From: Rugamonas brunnea
GTDB lineage: Bacteria > Pseudomonadota > Gammaproteobacteria > Burkholderiales > Burkholderiaceae_D
NCBI RefSeq assembly: GCF_014042345.1
Contig: NZ_JACEZT010000009.1
Location: forward strand, 62,001 to 126,000
Length of the DNA: 64,000 bases
Reading direction: 5' to 3'
Part shown: piece by piece, positions 56,298 to 64,000 of the stretch
How the letters are laid out: each line of letters starts with the position of its first letter
Position numbering within the stretch: the first letter of the stretch is position 1
Notes under the pieces: model-generated
What the model was told of the DNA's origin: nothing
The model's input: the letters and a program-made list of their open reading frames with translations, nothing else
The model's database searches: none
Made by a program: the position numbers and the translations under genes

Positions 56298-56753
56298 ATG
56301 AAAAAGACAACTAGCTCGCGCCGGACCATGCTGGTCGGCTCGCTGGCGACGGCAGCGGGCGCCCTCGCCGCCAGTGCCACGGCGGCCACCCCGGCTCCAG
56401 CCAAATCGACCGCCTACAAGGCCCTGTTCCAGGTCAGCGACGACGACCCAAAAAAGTGGAACCAGACCCTCAATAACATCAAGAACCTTCAGCAGGATCT
56501 GGGCGCGGCCAATGTGACGATCGAAGTCGTCATCTTCGGGCCTGGCATCGGCATGGTGAAGATCGAGTCCGAGGTGGGCAACCGCGTGCAGGAAGCGATC
56601 GATGCGAAGGTGTCGGTGCTGGTGTGCCAGAACACCATGCGCGGCGCCCATCTGACGCCGGAAGACATGCAGGCGCGCGTGGCCTATGTGCCGGCCGGCG
56701 TCGGAGAAATCGTCCGCCGCCAGGCCGAAGGCTACGCCTACATCCGTTCCTGA
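56298..56753 (+). CDS. Tat-signal DsrE-family protein
   Basis: A 151-residue exported protein. The N-terminus has SSRRTMLVGSLATAAGALA, a twin-arginine signal followed by a hydrophobic stretch, probably cut near ASATA or TAATP. The mature part has YKALFQVSDDDPKKWNQTL and VEVVIFGPGIGMVKIE-like elements of DsrE/DsrF sulfur-relay folds, with a Cys in VSVLVCQNTMRG. Tat export suggests folding in the cytosol, possibly with a cofactor. Function unknown. Its stop abuts the convergent oxidoreductase gene. Confidence 0.78.
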   Translation: MKKTTSSRRTMLVGSLATAAGALAASATAATPAPAKSTAYKALFQVSDDDPKKWNQTLNNIKNLQQDLGAANVTIEVVIFGPGIGMVKIESEVGNRVQEAIDAKVSVLVCQNTMRGAHLTPEDMQARVAYVPAGVGEIVRRQAEGYAYIRS

Positions 56754-57725
56754 TCACACCACCACGACCAGCTTGCCGCAGGCCGCGTTGCGCTCCATGA
56801 GCGCGTGCGCCTCGGGCAACTGGTCCAGCCCGAACACCTTCCCCGCGCGCGGACGCAAACGTCCCGCCTCCACCATCCGCACCATCGCCTGCATCGGCAC
56901 GGCGCCCAAGGGGTAGTTCGCACCGCCAAATTCGAAGCTGCCGAAGAAGCTCAAATGCACGCCACTGCGCATCTGGCTTAGCGGATTGAAGCTCTCCATG
57001 GGCGCCATCCCGCCCAGGAAACCGGCCAGGCACACCCTGCCTCCGGGCCGCGTCACCCGCATTGAATCGAGCACCGTGCTGTTCCCCAGCAGATCGAGCA
57101 CCGCGTCGAATGGCTCGCCGTCCCAGCCGGATTCGCACAGCGCGCCTTCCGCCACGATCACCTGTTCCACGCCCATCTCCCGCAATGCCGCCTGATGGGA
57201 CGACTGGCGCGTCGTCGCGCTCACCCGCGCCCCCGATTGCACCGCCAGATCGATGGCCGCCGTGCCCAGGCTGGACGTGCCGCCCCGCACCAGCAACCGT
57301 TGGCCCGGCCGCAGGGCCAGATTCCCGTGCAGGCAAGTCCACGCCACGGCATAGGCTTCCGGCAGCAACGCCAAGGTCGCCCAGTCGAGCACACTGTCGA
57401 CCGGAACAACATTCTCGCGCCGGACGGCGACATATTCCGCGTAGCTGCCGTTGATCGTCCGCCCCATGCCGCCCATGCAGGCCATCACGGCCTGCCCCGG
57501 CGCCAGCAAGCCACAGGGGTCCTCCTTCACCACGCCCACGCATTCGATGCCGCTGATCGCCGCGGCATCTCCCCATTCACCGCGTCGCATATAGAGTTCC
57601 GCCCGATTCAAGCCGAACGCGCGGACCGTGATCAGTACGTCGTCCGAACCAGGAACCGGGTCATCCACCTCACGCAGCACCAGCATTTCTGGTCCACCAT
57701 ACGCTTTGCGCACTATCGCTTTCAT
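56754..57725 (-). CDS. Zinc-type MDR alcohol dehydrogenase/quinone oxidoreductase
   Basis: A 323-residue MDR-family enzyme. The N-terminal GroES-like domain (MKAIVRKAYGGPEMLVLREV) is followed by a Rossmann domain with LLVRGGTSSLGTAAIDLAVQ, the NAD(P)H-binding loop. It lacks clear Zn-ligand clusters and so looks like the quinone oxidoreductase branch. It is divergent from a LysR gene, probably its regulator. Substrate unknown. Confidence 0.87.
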   Translation of the reverse strand: MKAIVRKAYGGPEMLVLREVDDPVPGSDDVLITVRAFGLNRAELYMRRGEWGDAAAISGIECVGVVKEDPCGLLAPGQAVMACMGGMGRTINGSYAEYVAVRRENVVPVDSVLDWATLALLPEAYAVAWTCLHGNLALRPGQRLLVRGGTSSLGTAAIDLAVQSGARVSATTRQSSHQAALREMGVEQVIVAEGALCESGWDGEPFDAVLDLLGNSTVLDSMRVTRPGGRVCLAGFLGGMAPMESFNPLSQMRSGVHLSFFGSFEFGGANYPLGAVPMQAMVRMVEAGRLRPRAGKVFGLDQLPEAHALMERNAACGKLVVVV

Positions 57726-57849
57726 CGTTTCTGCTCCTGCAGTTGTTGATCGAGCCGCCAGCTTAAGAGGAAAATGTTGAAATAAAAATCACGAAAATTC
57801 GACAAACACTGTAGACTTCTCTTAACTTGCTTCCATCCTGAGCTTCCGT

Positions 57850-58728
57850 ATGTCCGAGCCCACCATCCTGCAGCTGCAATGCTTCGTCGCACTGGCCGAA
57901 CAAGGCAGCTTTGCGGCCGCCGCCGAGCGCTTGCACCGCACCCATCCGACCGTGCATGCGGCGGTGAAGGCGCTGGAACAGCAACTGGGACTGGTGCTGC
58001 TGGATCGTGGCGGCTATCGCGTGGTACTGACACCGGAAGGCGCCAGCTTTCTTCCCCGCGCCCAGTTGTTCCTGCGCGAATACGCCGAGCTGCGGCGCGG
58101 CGCGATGCAACTGGCCAATGGCGAGGAGCCGGAACTGCGCATCGTGATCGGCGACTTGTGCCCGCTGCCGGCCACCATGGCCTTGCTGGCGCCATTCTTC
58201 GCTGCCCGCCCCGGCACCCGAATGACGCTGTTTGCGGAGGCGATCAGCGGGCCATGGGAACGCCTCGCGCGCGGCGAGTGCGACCTGATACTGCATCACC
58301 GCGACCAGCCTTCGCCGCGCTATGAATCGCTGCCGCTGTACACGGTCAAGCTGCTGCCTGTGGCGGCGCCGGCATTTCTGCGCGGCTTGGGTGGCGGGCC
58401 GCCGGGACCACAACAGCTGCGGGGCGCGATGCAATGCGTCATCCGGGATTCCAGCTCCCGCCCCGGGGAAGCGAACTACCACCTGCTCGACGGCGCGCGC
58501 ACCTGCAGCGTGCCGGACCAGGCGATGAAGCGGGAGCTGATCCTCCAGGGCATGGCGTGGGGACACATGCCACTGCACCTGGTGCGCGACGACATTGCAG
58601 CCGGCCGCCTGCTGTCGCTGGAGGGCGAACATCTGCCGGCCACCACGCTTGAACACTACGCCACCCGCCGGCGCGATACGGCCCATGGCCCGGTCGCGCG
58701 CGCATTGTGGGCACACCTGAACACTTAG
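57850..58728 (+). CDS. LysR-family regulator, divergent from MDR gene
   Basis: A 292-residue LysR protein with HTH segment QLQCFVALAEQGSFAAAAERL and an effector domain. It is divergent from the MDR oxidoreductase across about 124 bp that contain TTAAGAG and CTCTTAA (57763-57769, 57819-57825), a weak inverted repeat. It likely controls that gene. Confidence 0.88.
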   Translation: MSEPTILQLQCFVALAEQGSFAAAAERLHRTHPTVHAAVKALEQQLGLVLLDRGGYRVVLTPEGASFLPRAQLFLREYAELRRGAMQLANGEEPELRIVIGDLCPLPATMALLAPFFAARPGTRMTLFAEAISGPWERLARGECDLILHHRDQPSPRYESLPLYTVKLLPVAAPAFLRGLGGGPPGPQQLRGAMQCVIRDSSSRPGEANYHLLDGARTCSVPDQAMKRELILQGMAWGHMPLHLVRDDIAAGRLLSLEGEHLPATTLEHYATRRRDTAHGPVARALWAHLNT

Positions 58729-58867
58729 CCGAACCTTAATCATCGCCAGCGCGTCGCGTTCGGGGCGCCACGCGGCGCCGCCTGCGGTTACAATGCCGCC
58801 TCCTCAGCATCAACGACCGGGTCACAGGCAAGCGCCAAGCCGCGCTTGCGGGCCCACACAAACGACC

Positions 58868-59617
58868 ATGAAAGCTATTCCCCTCTCAGCGCTGGCACTG
58901 GCGCTGGCCACCATCCACGGCGGCGCCCTCGCCCGCACCGCCCCTGAACGCACCTGGAACACCTCCGCCGAACTGGGCGCCATCGCCACCTCGGGCAATA
59001 CCGTCGGCGCCTCCATCACCGGCAAGATCGACGCCAAACAGGAGCTGGAAGACTGGAGCAACGAATACGTCGCCAGCGCCTACTTCAAGGAAGACGAAAC
59101 CCATAACGCCGCCGGCCAGACCGTGCGCGAGCGCTCTGCCGAACGCTATTCGCTGTCGGCCAAGGCGGCCTACAAGCTGCTGGAAGAAGGCGAAAAGATG
59201 TTCGTGCTGGGCTCCCACGTGGGCGACCGCTTCGGCGCCTACAGCAGCTATTCGACGTTTGGCGTCGGTCACGGCTCGCGCTGGTACACGGACGAGGACA
59301 AGTCGGTCGACGTCGAAATCGGTCCCGGTTACTTCAGCGGCCGGCGCGCCGGCGGCGAGGTGGAGAAAGGTTTCACCATCCGTGGCGCGGCCGCGCTCAA
59401 ATGGCAGGTCAGCGATGCCGCCGTGTTCACCCAGAACCTGAGCGTGGAACGGGGCACCTCGAACGTGCACTCGCTGGCCGAATCGGCGCTGCGCACCAAG
59501 ATCAACAGCACCATGCAGATGAAGGCCGCCTTCAGCGTGCGCAACGACACCGACGTCCCGGCCGACAAGAAGAACACGGACACGCAGACCTCGGTCACGC
59601 TGGTCTATTCGTTCTGA
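58868..59617 (+). CDS. DUF481-family outer-membrane protein
   Basis: A 249-residue predicted beta-barrel. A signal peptide (MKAIPLSALALALATIHGG) ends near GALA. Its opening SAELGAIATSGNTVGASITGK is the standard start of DUF481/YdiY-type proteins, and it ends in VYSF with a terminal Phe for outer-membrane insertion. Some members are described as salt-induced. Function unknown. Stands alone before purT. Confidence 0.82.
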   Translation: MKAIPLSALALALATIHGGALARTAPERTWNTSAELGAIATSGNTVGASITGKIDAKQELEDWSNEYVASAYFKEDETHNAAGQTVRERSAERYSLSAKAAYKLLEEGEKMFVLGSHVGDRFGAYSSYSTFGVGHGSRWYTDEDKSVDVEIGPGYFSGRRAGGEVEKGFTIRGAAALKWQVSDAAVFTQNLSVERGTSNVHSLAESALRTKINSTMQMKAAFSVRNDTDVPADKKNTDTQTSVTLVYSF

Positions 59618-59710
59618 ACACGGCCATCTCCGCGCATCGGCGCGTAATTCCGCGCATAAGCCCCCGCATAATTTGCTATCATTCCGCAACCAATCATTTC
59701 GGATGACCCC

Positions 59711-60922
59711 ATGACCACTCCACGCATTTTCGGCACCCCACTCTCCCCATCGGCCACCAAGGTCATGCTGCTCGGCTCCGGCGAGTTGGGCAAGGAAGTG
59801 ATCATCGCGCTGCAGCGCCTGGGCGTGGAAGTGATCGCCGTCGACCGCTACCCGAACGCGCCAGGCCACCAGGTGGCGCACCGCGCGCACGTGATCAACA
59901 TGGCCGATGGCGCCGCGCTGGCCGCCCTGATCGAACAGGAGCAACCCGACCTGATCGTGCCCGAAATCGAAGCCATCGCCACCGACACGCTGGCCGCGCT
60001 GGAGCAAGCGGGCAAGATCACCTGCATCCCCACGGCCCGCGCCGCGCAGCTGACCATGAACCGCGAAGGCATCCGCTGCCTGGCGGCCGAAACGCTGGGC
60101 CTGGCCACCTCGCCCTACCGCTTCGCCAGCAGCCTGGCCGAGCTGGAGGCCGCCTGCGCCCAGATCGGCTTCCCGTGCGTGATCAAGCCCGTCATGTCCT
60201 CGTCCGGCAAAGGCCAGTCGAAGATCGACAGCGCCGCCGAAGTCAAGGCGGCCTGGGACTACGCCGCCGCCGGTAGCCGGGTCGACGCCGGCCGCGTGAT
60301 CGTGGAAGGCTTCATCGACTTCGACTACGAGATCACGCTGCTGACCGTGCGCTCGCTGGGCGCCGACGGCCAGATCGAGACCAGCTTCTGCGAACCGATC
60401 GGCCACCTGCAAGTCCATGGCGACTACGTGGAATCGTGGCAGCCCTGCCGCATGGACCCGGTGGCGCTGGAACGCGCGCGCGACATCGCCCACAAGGTCA
60501 CGGCCAACCTGGGCGGCATGGGCGTGTTCGGCGTGGAACTGTTCGTGAAAAACGACATGGTGTGGTTCTCGGAAGTGAGCCCCCGTCCGCACGACACGGG
60601 CATGGTCACCATGGCCAGCCAGGTGCAGAGCGAATTCGAACTGCACGCCAAGGCCATTCTCGGCCTGCCGGTCAACGTGGCGCTGCGCGCGCCGGGCGCC
60701 TCCGCCGTGATCTACGGCCAGCATGAAGCCAAGGCTATCGCCTTCGAAGGCGTGGCCGACGCGCTGCGCGTGCCGGGCAGCGATATCCGCCTGTTCGGCA
60801 AGCCGGAGTCGTTCGCGCGCCGCCGCATGGGCGTGGCGCTGGCCACGGCGGACGACGTGGAAACGGCGCGCACCCGCGCCAAGGAAGCGGCGTCGCGCGT
60901 CAAACCCGTGCTGGCGAAGTAA
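59711..60922 (+). CDS. purT: Formate-dependent GAR transformylase
   Basis: A 403-residue ATP-grasp enzyme that uses formate and ATP to make formyl-GAR in purine synthesis. Motifs are [19 protein letters not shown] at the N-terminus, SSGKGQSKI in the ATP-binding lid, and the metal-ligand region [26 protein letters not shown]. It works without folate, unlike PurN. About 90 bp separate it from the upstream gene. Confidence 0.95.
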   Translation: MTTPRIFGTPLSPSATKVMLLGSGELGKEVIIALQRLGVEVIAVDRYPNAPGHQVAHRAHVINMADGAALAALIEQEQPDLIVPEIEAIATDTLAALEQAGKITCIPTARAAQLTMNREGIRCLAAETLGLATSPYRFASSLAELEAACAQIGFPCVIKPVMSSSGKGQSKIDSAAEVKAAWDYAAAGSRVDAGRVIVEGFIDFDYEITLLTVRSLGADGQIETSFCEPIGHLQVHGDYVESWQPCRMDPVALERARDIAHKVTANLGGMGVFGVELFVKNDMVWFSEVSPRPHDTGMVTMASQVQSEFELHAKAILGLPVNVALRAPGASAVIYGQHEAKAIAFEGVADALRVPGSDIRLFGKPESFARRRMGVALATADDVETARTRAKEAASRVKPVLAK

Positions 60923-60937
60923 GCGCATCCGGGACAG

Positions 60938-60972
60938 GCGGGCGCCCCGCCCGCGTGGCGGTGACTACCGCC
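60938..60972. terminator. Two GC hairpins after purT
   Basis: GCGGGCG-CCC-CGCCCGC (60938-60954) and GGCGGT-GACT-ACCGCC (60957-60972). They lack a T tract, so they are weak terminators at best; they mark the border to the AT-richer island. Confidence 0.45.
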
Positions 60973-60985
60973 TTGGAACTTGCCA

Positions 60986-61066
60986 TTTGCATCAAATCGG
61001 CCAATACTGCCTGAGCTTGCATAGTAAACAAGACTGCAGTTTTGCTATTTTCCATTTGATCGCAAA
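60986..61066. promoter_or_regulatory. AT-richer leader with distant inverted repeat before tse2-like gene
   Basis: TTTGCATCAAAT (60986-60997) and ATTTGATCGCAAA (61054-61066) are near-complementary, about 57 nt apart. The second overlaps the start of the strong ribosome site AAAGGAGG. This could be an operator or fold the leader to hide the ribosome site. Function is inferred from position. Confidence 0.35.
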
Positions 61067-61077
61067 GGAGGCTTGCC

Positions 61078-61524
61078 ATGCCTGTCTGTCCCGTTGATCT
61101 CTGGCGCGCGCTGCACAGCGACGACTTTCCCGAGGGGGCGACCTTCCCCGACGGCAGCGCCCGTCCCGGCATCCTATACCCGCTGTTCGAACAAAAGACC
61201 CTGCCCAAACCGGGCGGCGGCACGCGCATCCGTGAGCCCGACGTGACGGTGCGCGACGGCATGGTGCAACCGGGCGGCGGCACTTCGCTGTTCGACCGCA
61301 GCCACTGCTTCAAGGGCAAGAGCTGGCGTTACTTCAACATACCGAAGGATACCGAGGTCGATCCCAACCTCAAGATCGTGTCCACTGGCTACAATGACTT
61401 CTTCGCGGCCGAGCATTACCAGATCGAGGTGCAAAAGCCGATGTTCGTGGCCGCGCTCAAGGGGGCGCTGGACAACCTGGCACGCGCCGCCATCGCCAGG
61501 TCCGTGGAAAACGCACACAAGTAA
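61078..61524 (+). CDS. tse2: Tse2-family toxin (type VI secretion effector)
   Basis: A 148-residue protein I recognise as resembling Pseudomonas aeruginosa Tse2 (158 residues) from memory. Shared parts are the RDG-GGTS-FDR block (residues 59-74, Thr69-Ser70), an IPKDTEVDPNLK segment (88-99), EHYQIEVQKPM (112-122) with its His-Tyr, and LDNLARAAI near the end. Tse2 is a cytoplasmic toxin with an ADP-ribosyltransferase-like fold, exported by H1-type T6SS. Thr-Ser in the same motif was reported as needed for toxicity. No secretion signal. A strong AAAGGAGG site lies before the ATG. A Tsi2-like gene follows. Confidence 0.8.
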   Translation: MPVCPVDLWRALHSDDFPEGATFPDGSARPGILYPLFEQKTLPKPGGGTRIREPDVTVRDGMVQPGGGTSLFDRSHCFKGKSWRYFNIPKDTEVDPNLKIVSTGYNDFFAAEHYQIEVQKPMFVAALKGALDNLARAAIARSVENAHK

Positions 61525-61555
61525 GTCAGGCTAACACGCCAGTCAGGAGAACAGC

Positions 61556-61777
61556 ATGAGTATCAGCGCCCACACCGTCATCATGGCCATCCGCGCCATC
61601 GCCGCCAGGACCAGGGAACTGGAAACGCAGATCAACGCGGGCGATGAGGACGACGTTTCATACCTGGAGGAGGAGTTGATGGCCTACGCCAAGGCGCAAA
61701 TGGACCTCAAGCGCCACTACACGGAAGTGCAGGGACAAAGCGACAACCTCCCCCCCTACGACAGCCTGCTCGACTAG
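61556..61777 (+). CDS. tsi2: Tsi2-family immunity protein
   Basis: A 73-residue, acidic, helical protein resembling P. aeruginosa Tsi2 (77 residues). Shared are the IAARTRELE block (about residues 15-23) and the C-terminal LPPYDSLL (65-72). Tsi2 forms a dimer of helical hairpins that binds and blocks Tse2. The gene starts 31 nt after the toxin stop, with AGGAG before its ATG. The pairing of order, size and both sequence matches makes the assignment strong. Confidence 0.8.
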   Translation: MSISAHTVIMAIRAIAARTRELETQINAGDEDDVSYLEEELMAYAKAQMDLKRHYTEVQGQSDNLPPYDSLLD

Positions 61778-61790
61778 TGCCGCAGGGCCG

Positions 61791-62708
61791 TCACATCTGC
61801 CGGAACAGATCCACGTAATTGCGGCTGACCACCAACTGTTCCGGCCGGCCTCTCAGCTGCACCATCAGCCGGCCGCGAAAATCCTGGCGCGTGCCGGCCA
61901 CATGGCGCGCGGCCACGATCACGCTGCGGTGGATCTGCCAGAACTGCTGCTCGTCGAGCTGCTCGCGCAGTTTGCTCAATGGCGTGCGGATCAGGCTCTC
62001 GCCGTCGGCCAGGAACACGCTCGTGTATTTGTCATTGCTCTGGAAGTAGATCACATCCTCGATGGGGATCAGGCGCGTCTCGTCGCCGTGCGCGGCCCGT
62101 ATCCATTGCAGGCTGGGCGCCGGGGCCGGAGCCGACAGTTGTGCCGGTGCCGAAGGCGTGACCGCTGGCACGCCCAGTTGCCCGGCCAGCTGCTGCAACA
62201 AGGCCTGCAAGGCGGCCGCCGACATGTCGCCGGAAATGGGCGCCTGCGCACCGCCACCGACCATGCCGCGGGCCTGATCCGGTTGCGCCCCCAGCGCGGC
62301 CTTCAGTTTCGCCACCGTCCTGACCAGCCGTTCCTGGCTGGCCGGCTTGAGCAGGTAATCGACGGCCGAATGTTCAAACGCATCCACCGCGTACTGGTCG
62401 TAGGCCGTCACGAACACGATGCGCGGCGGCTTCTCGCCTGAGGCCAGCCGGGCCGCCACGTCCAGCCCCGTCATGCCCGGCATGCGGATATCGAGGAACA
62501 CCACGTTGGGCGCTTCCTCGTCGATCAGACGCAAGGCATCGAGGCCATTGGCCGCCTTGGCCACGATGCGCAGCTCCGGCCACGCGCTGGCCAGCTGGGT
62601 CTGCAAATGGTCGCGCAGGTGCGCTTCGTCGTCAGCGATTATGGCGCGGGGGTGGTTGATGGCGGGCTCCCGTTCAATGGCAGCAGCAGACGCACGGTCA
62701 TGCCGCAA
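61791..62708 (-). CDS. LytTR-family response regulator
   Basis: A response regulator with an N-terminal receiver (phosphoacceptor Asp in FLDIRMPGMTG, residue 73 in the longest reading) and a C-terminal LytTR DNA-binding domain (about the last 100 residues, with IYFQSNDKYTSVF and WQIHRSVIVA). No ATG or GTG start is available. The longest reading starts at TTG 62708 inside the kinase gene, but the receiver really begins later. At 62660 an ATC codon lies 6 nt after GGGAG, where homologues would have Met (xNHPRAIIADDE). It forms a two-component pair with the overlapping upstream kinase. Confidence 0.82.
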   Translation of the reverse strand: MRHDRASAAAIEREPAINHPRAIIADDEAHLRDHLQTQLASAWPELRIVAKAANGLDALRLIDEEAPNVVFLDIRMPGMTGLDVAARLASGEKPPRIVFVTAYDQYAVDAFEHSAVDYLLKPASQERLVRTVAKLKAALGAQPDQARGMVGGGAQAPISGDMSAAALQALLQQLAGQLGVPAVTPSAPAQLSAPAPAPSLQWIRAAHGDETRLIPIEDVIYFQSNDKYTSVFLADGESLIRTPLSKLREQLDEQQFWQIHRSVIVAARHVAGTRQDFRGRLMVQLRGRPEQLVVSRNYVDLFRQM

Positions 62709-63820
62709 GGTTGATTTTCCAACAATTCTACCCGAGCCGCATCGCCATACAAAGTGCGCAGCCGTTCGCGCAGATTACCCAGCCCCACCCCGCCGCCACG
62801 CTTGACGGATACCGGCCCGGTGTCGCTCAGGCCCACACCCGTGTCGCGCACTTCCACGCACAGGCGGCCGTCCCGCGCCATGGCCGCGAGCACGATCTCG
62901 CCGCCTTCCACCTTCGGCTCCAGTCCATGGGCGACAGCGTTTTCCACCAGCGGCTGCAGCAGCATGGGCGCGATCACGACCGCCCGCAAATCGTCCGGCA
63001 CGTCGATGCGGTAGCGCAGCCGCTCGCCCATGCGCACCGCCAGCACGTCGAGATAGGCCGCGATCAAGTTGGCGTCCGCACCCAGCGTCACCGCTTCCTC
63101 GCGGCTGGCGGCGAGGCTGGCGCGCAGGTAGTCGATGAAGCGTTCCAGCATGTGCGTCGCCTGGGCGGGCTGCGGCGCGATCAGGCTCACCACGTTGGCC
63201 AGGGTGTTGTACAGGAAGTGCGGCTCGATCTGGGCCTGCAACGCGCGCAGCCGGGCCTCGGCCAACTGGCGCGCGCTCGCCTCCAGTTGCTCGCGCTGGC
63301 GCGCGGCGTGGGTCTCAGCGGCGATGCGCCGTTCGCCTGACAAATGCACCACCAGCATGAACAAGGCGATGAAGACGGCCAGCGGCAACACCTGCGTCAA
63401 AGCCTGGCGGCTCACCAGCAGGTGCAGCGGATCGCCGCCGCCCAACAGTGTGAAACCCAGCGCGTAGCCGAGCAAGGCGCAGCCGCCCGTGATGGCCAGG
63501 CGGTAAGCCAGTTGGGGCAATCCGCGCGCGCGGCGTGGCCATCCGCCCAATAGCCGGTCGCCGGCCAGCGTACCCAGATGGATCAGGTAGCCGATCAGGT
63601 TACAGATCAGCAGCATCGGCCACCAGTAATCGGCGAACGTGGCGCCGCGGCGGCCGAACGCGAGGTTGGCGCCCGTCAGGCACACGGCCAGACCCAGGTT
63701 CCAGATGCCCGTATAGACGACATTGCGCAGCGGCGAGGACGGCCAGCGCCGGAACAGCGCGATCATCTCCAACGGATGCTGCACCGGCGCGTCCCGCGCC
63801 GGGCCGATTGCGTGCGTCAT
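62639..63820 (-). CDS. LytS/AlgZ-type membrane sensor histidine kinase
   Basis: A 393-residue sensor kinase. About four hydrophobic segments (roughly 38-55, 65-84, 106-126 and 143-160) form the input part. A His_kinase domain follows with LQAQIEPHFLYNTLANV (His201), LVENAVAHGLEPK (N-box) and DTGVGLSDTG. The ATG at 63820 overlaps by 4 nt the stop of the preceding receiver gene. Its 3' end overlaps the LytTR regulator by about 22-70 nt, depending on that gene's start. Signal unknown. Confidence 0.87.
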   Translation of the reverse strand: MTHAIGPARDAPVQHPLEMIALFRRWPSSPLRNVVYTGIWNLGLAVCLTGANLAFGRRGATFADYWWPMLLICNLIGYLIHLGTLAGDRLLGGWPRRARGLPQLAYRLAITGGCALLGYALGFTLLGGGDPLHLLVSRQALTQVLPLAVFIALFMLVVHLSGERRIAAETHAARQREQLEASARQLAEARLRALQAQIEPHFLYNTLANVVSLIAPQPAQATHMLERFIDYLRASLAASREEAVTLGADANLIAAYLDVLAVRMGERLRYRIDVPDDLRAVVIAPMLLQPLVENAVAHGLEPKVEGGEIVLAAMARDGRLCVEVRDTGVGLSDTGPVSVKRGGGVGLGNLRERLRTLYGDAARVELLENQPCGMTVRLLLPLNGSPPSTTPAP

Positions 63821-64000
63821 GCCGGCAATTCCCCGCGACCACCCTGCCCGGCGACCATGGCCGCGCCCAGCAATCCCCCGCGGGCAGCGGGAAGCTGGCG
63901 CAGGATCACGCTGAACATCTGCTCCACGTCGATCGGCTTGGCGATGAAATCGTTCATGCCGGCCAGGATGCATTGTTCCTGCTCGGCCTGCATCACGCCG
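63817..64000 (-). CDS. C-terminal end of a receiver-domain protein, cut by window edge
   Basis: Only the last 60 residues are in the window. They read as the end of a receiver domain (AGMNDFIAKPIDVEQMFSVI with the conserved Lys-Pro), then a Gly/Ala-rich tail ending RGELPA. Likely a hybrid histidine kinase or response regulator whose upstream part lies beyond 64000. Its TGA overlaps the ATG of the LytS-type kinase, so it belongs to the same operon. Confidence 0.8.
   Translation of the reverse strand, partial: GVMQAEQEQCILAGMNDFIAKPIDVEQMFSVILRQLPAARGGLLGAAMVAGQGGRGELPA

Noticed and set aside
58886..60928. Long minus-strand frame opposite the DUF481 gene and purT
   Set aside because: It spans two well-supported plus-strand genes and encodes no recognisable domain.
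61078..61777. The two small genes considered as a classic type II toxin-antitoxin module
   Set aside because: The toxin comes first and the sequence similarity is to Tse2/Tsi2 rather than RelE, MazF, HicA or similar families. The second protein has no DNA-binding domain that I can see.

Overview
The window is dense, high-GC bacterial chromosome with no rRNA, tRNA, CRISPR array, insertion sequence or phage gene that I could recognise. The gene content suggests a betaproteobacterium of the Burkholderiales, most likely Oxalobacteraceae (Massilia/Duganella/Janthinobacterium type). The basis is a phcBSRQ quorum-sensing operon, many chemoreceptors and diguanylate cyclases, many LysR regulators, and intergenic GGGTCAG-type palindromes plus ATTCCCGCG/CGCGGGAAT double hairpins. 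The genus call is inference.

Layout. 1-8 kb: a sensor kinase and a PAS-GGDEF cyclase, a DUF302 lipoprotein, a secreted DNA/RNA endonuclease, a WYL regulator divergent from a LysE exporter, and an aldehyde dehydrogenase. 7.9-12.8 kb (minus strand): four genes chained by 4-nt overlaps that match phcB-phcS-phcR-phcQ (fatty-acid methyl ester signal synthase, membrane sensor kinase, receiver-kinase fusion, response regulator). 13.2-28.8 kb: two chemoreceptors (one with a C-terminal xWxxF tether), a CACHE/PAS/GGDEF protein, three LysR regulators, an Lrp regulator, DoxX, a metallo-beta-lactamase-fold hydrolase, an NCS2 purine permease and small oxidoreductases.

28.9-45.2 kb is a purine catabolism island. 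It holds an outer-membrane Tsx-like channel, a second NCS2 permease, an aromatic/histidine ammonia-lyase, membrane urate hydroxylase PuuD, a divergent LysR, a UraD-allantoate amidohydrolase fusion, xanthine dehydrogenase XdhABC, guanine deaminase, a class II aldolase-family protein and a tautomerase. 47.9-55.1 kb is a glyoxylate-to-pyruvate operon (gcl-hyi-glxR-ttuD-pyk) ending in a urea transporter. It is divergent from a LysR gene across a perfect inverted repeat. Together these could take guanine to glyoxylate, urea and ammonia, and glyoxylate on to pyruvate. HIU hydrolase, allantoinase and ureidoglycolate lyase are not in the window.

56-64 kb: a Tat-type DsrE protein, an MDR oxidoreductase with a divergent LysR, a DUF481 outer-membrane protein, purT, then a two-gene island I recognise as a Tse2-like toxin and Tsi2-like immunity protein (type VI secretion effector family) without secretion genes nearby. 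The window ends with a LytS/LytTR-type two-component pair and the C-terminal end of a receiver-domain protein cut by the edge.

Most interesting: the orphan tse2/tsi2 pair, the phcBSRQ operon with tandem repeats in its upstream region, the purine-glyoxylate-urea super-locus with its enzyme fusion, a near-perfect 65-nt palindrome at 28.8 kb, and a response regulator with no ATG or GTG start codon.
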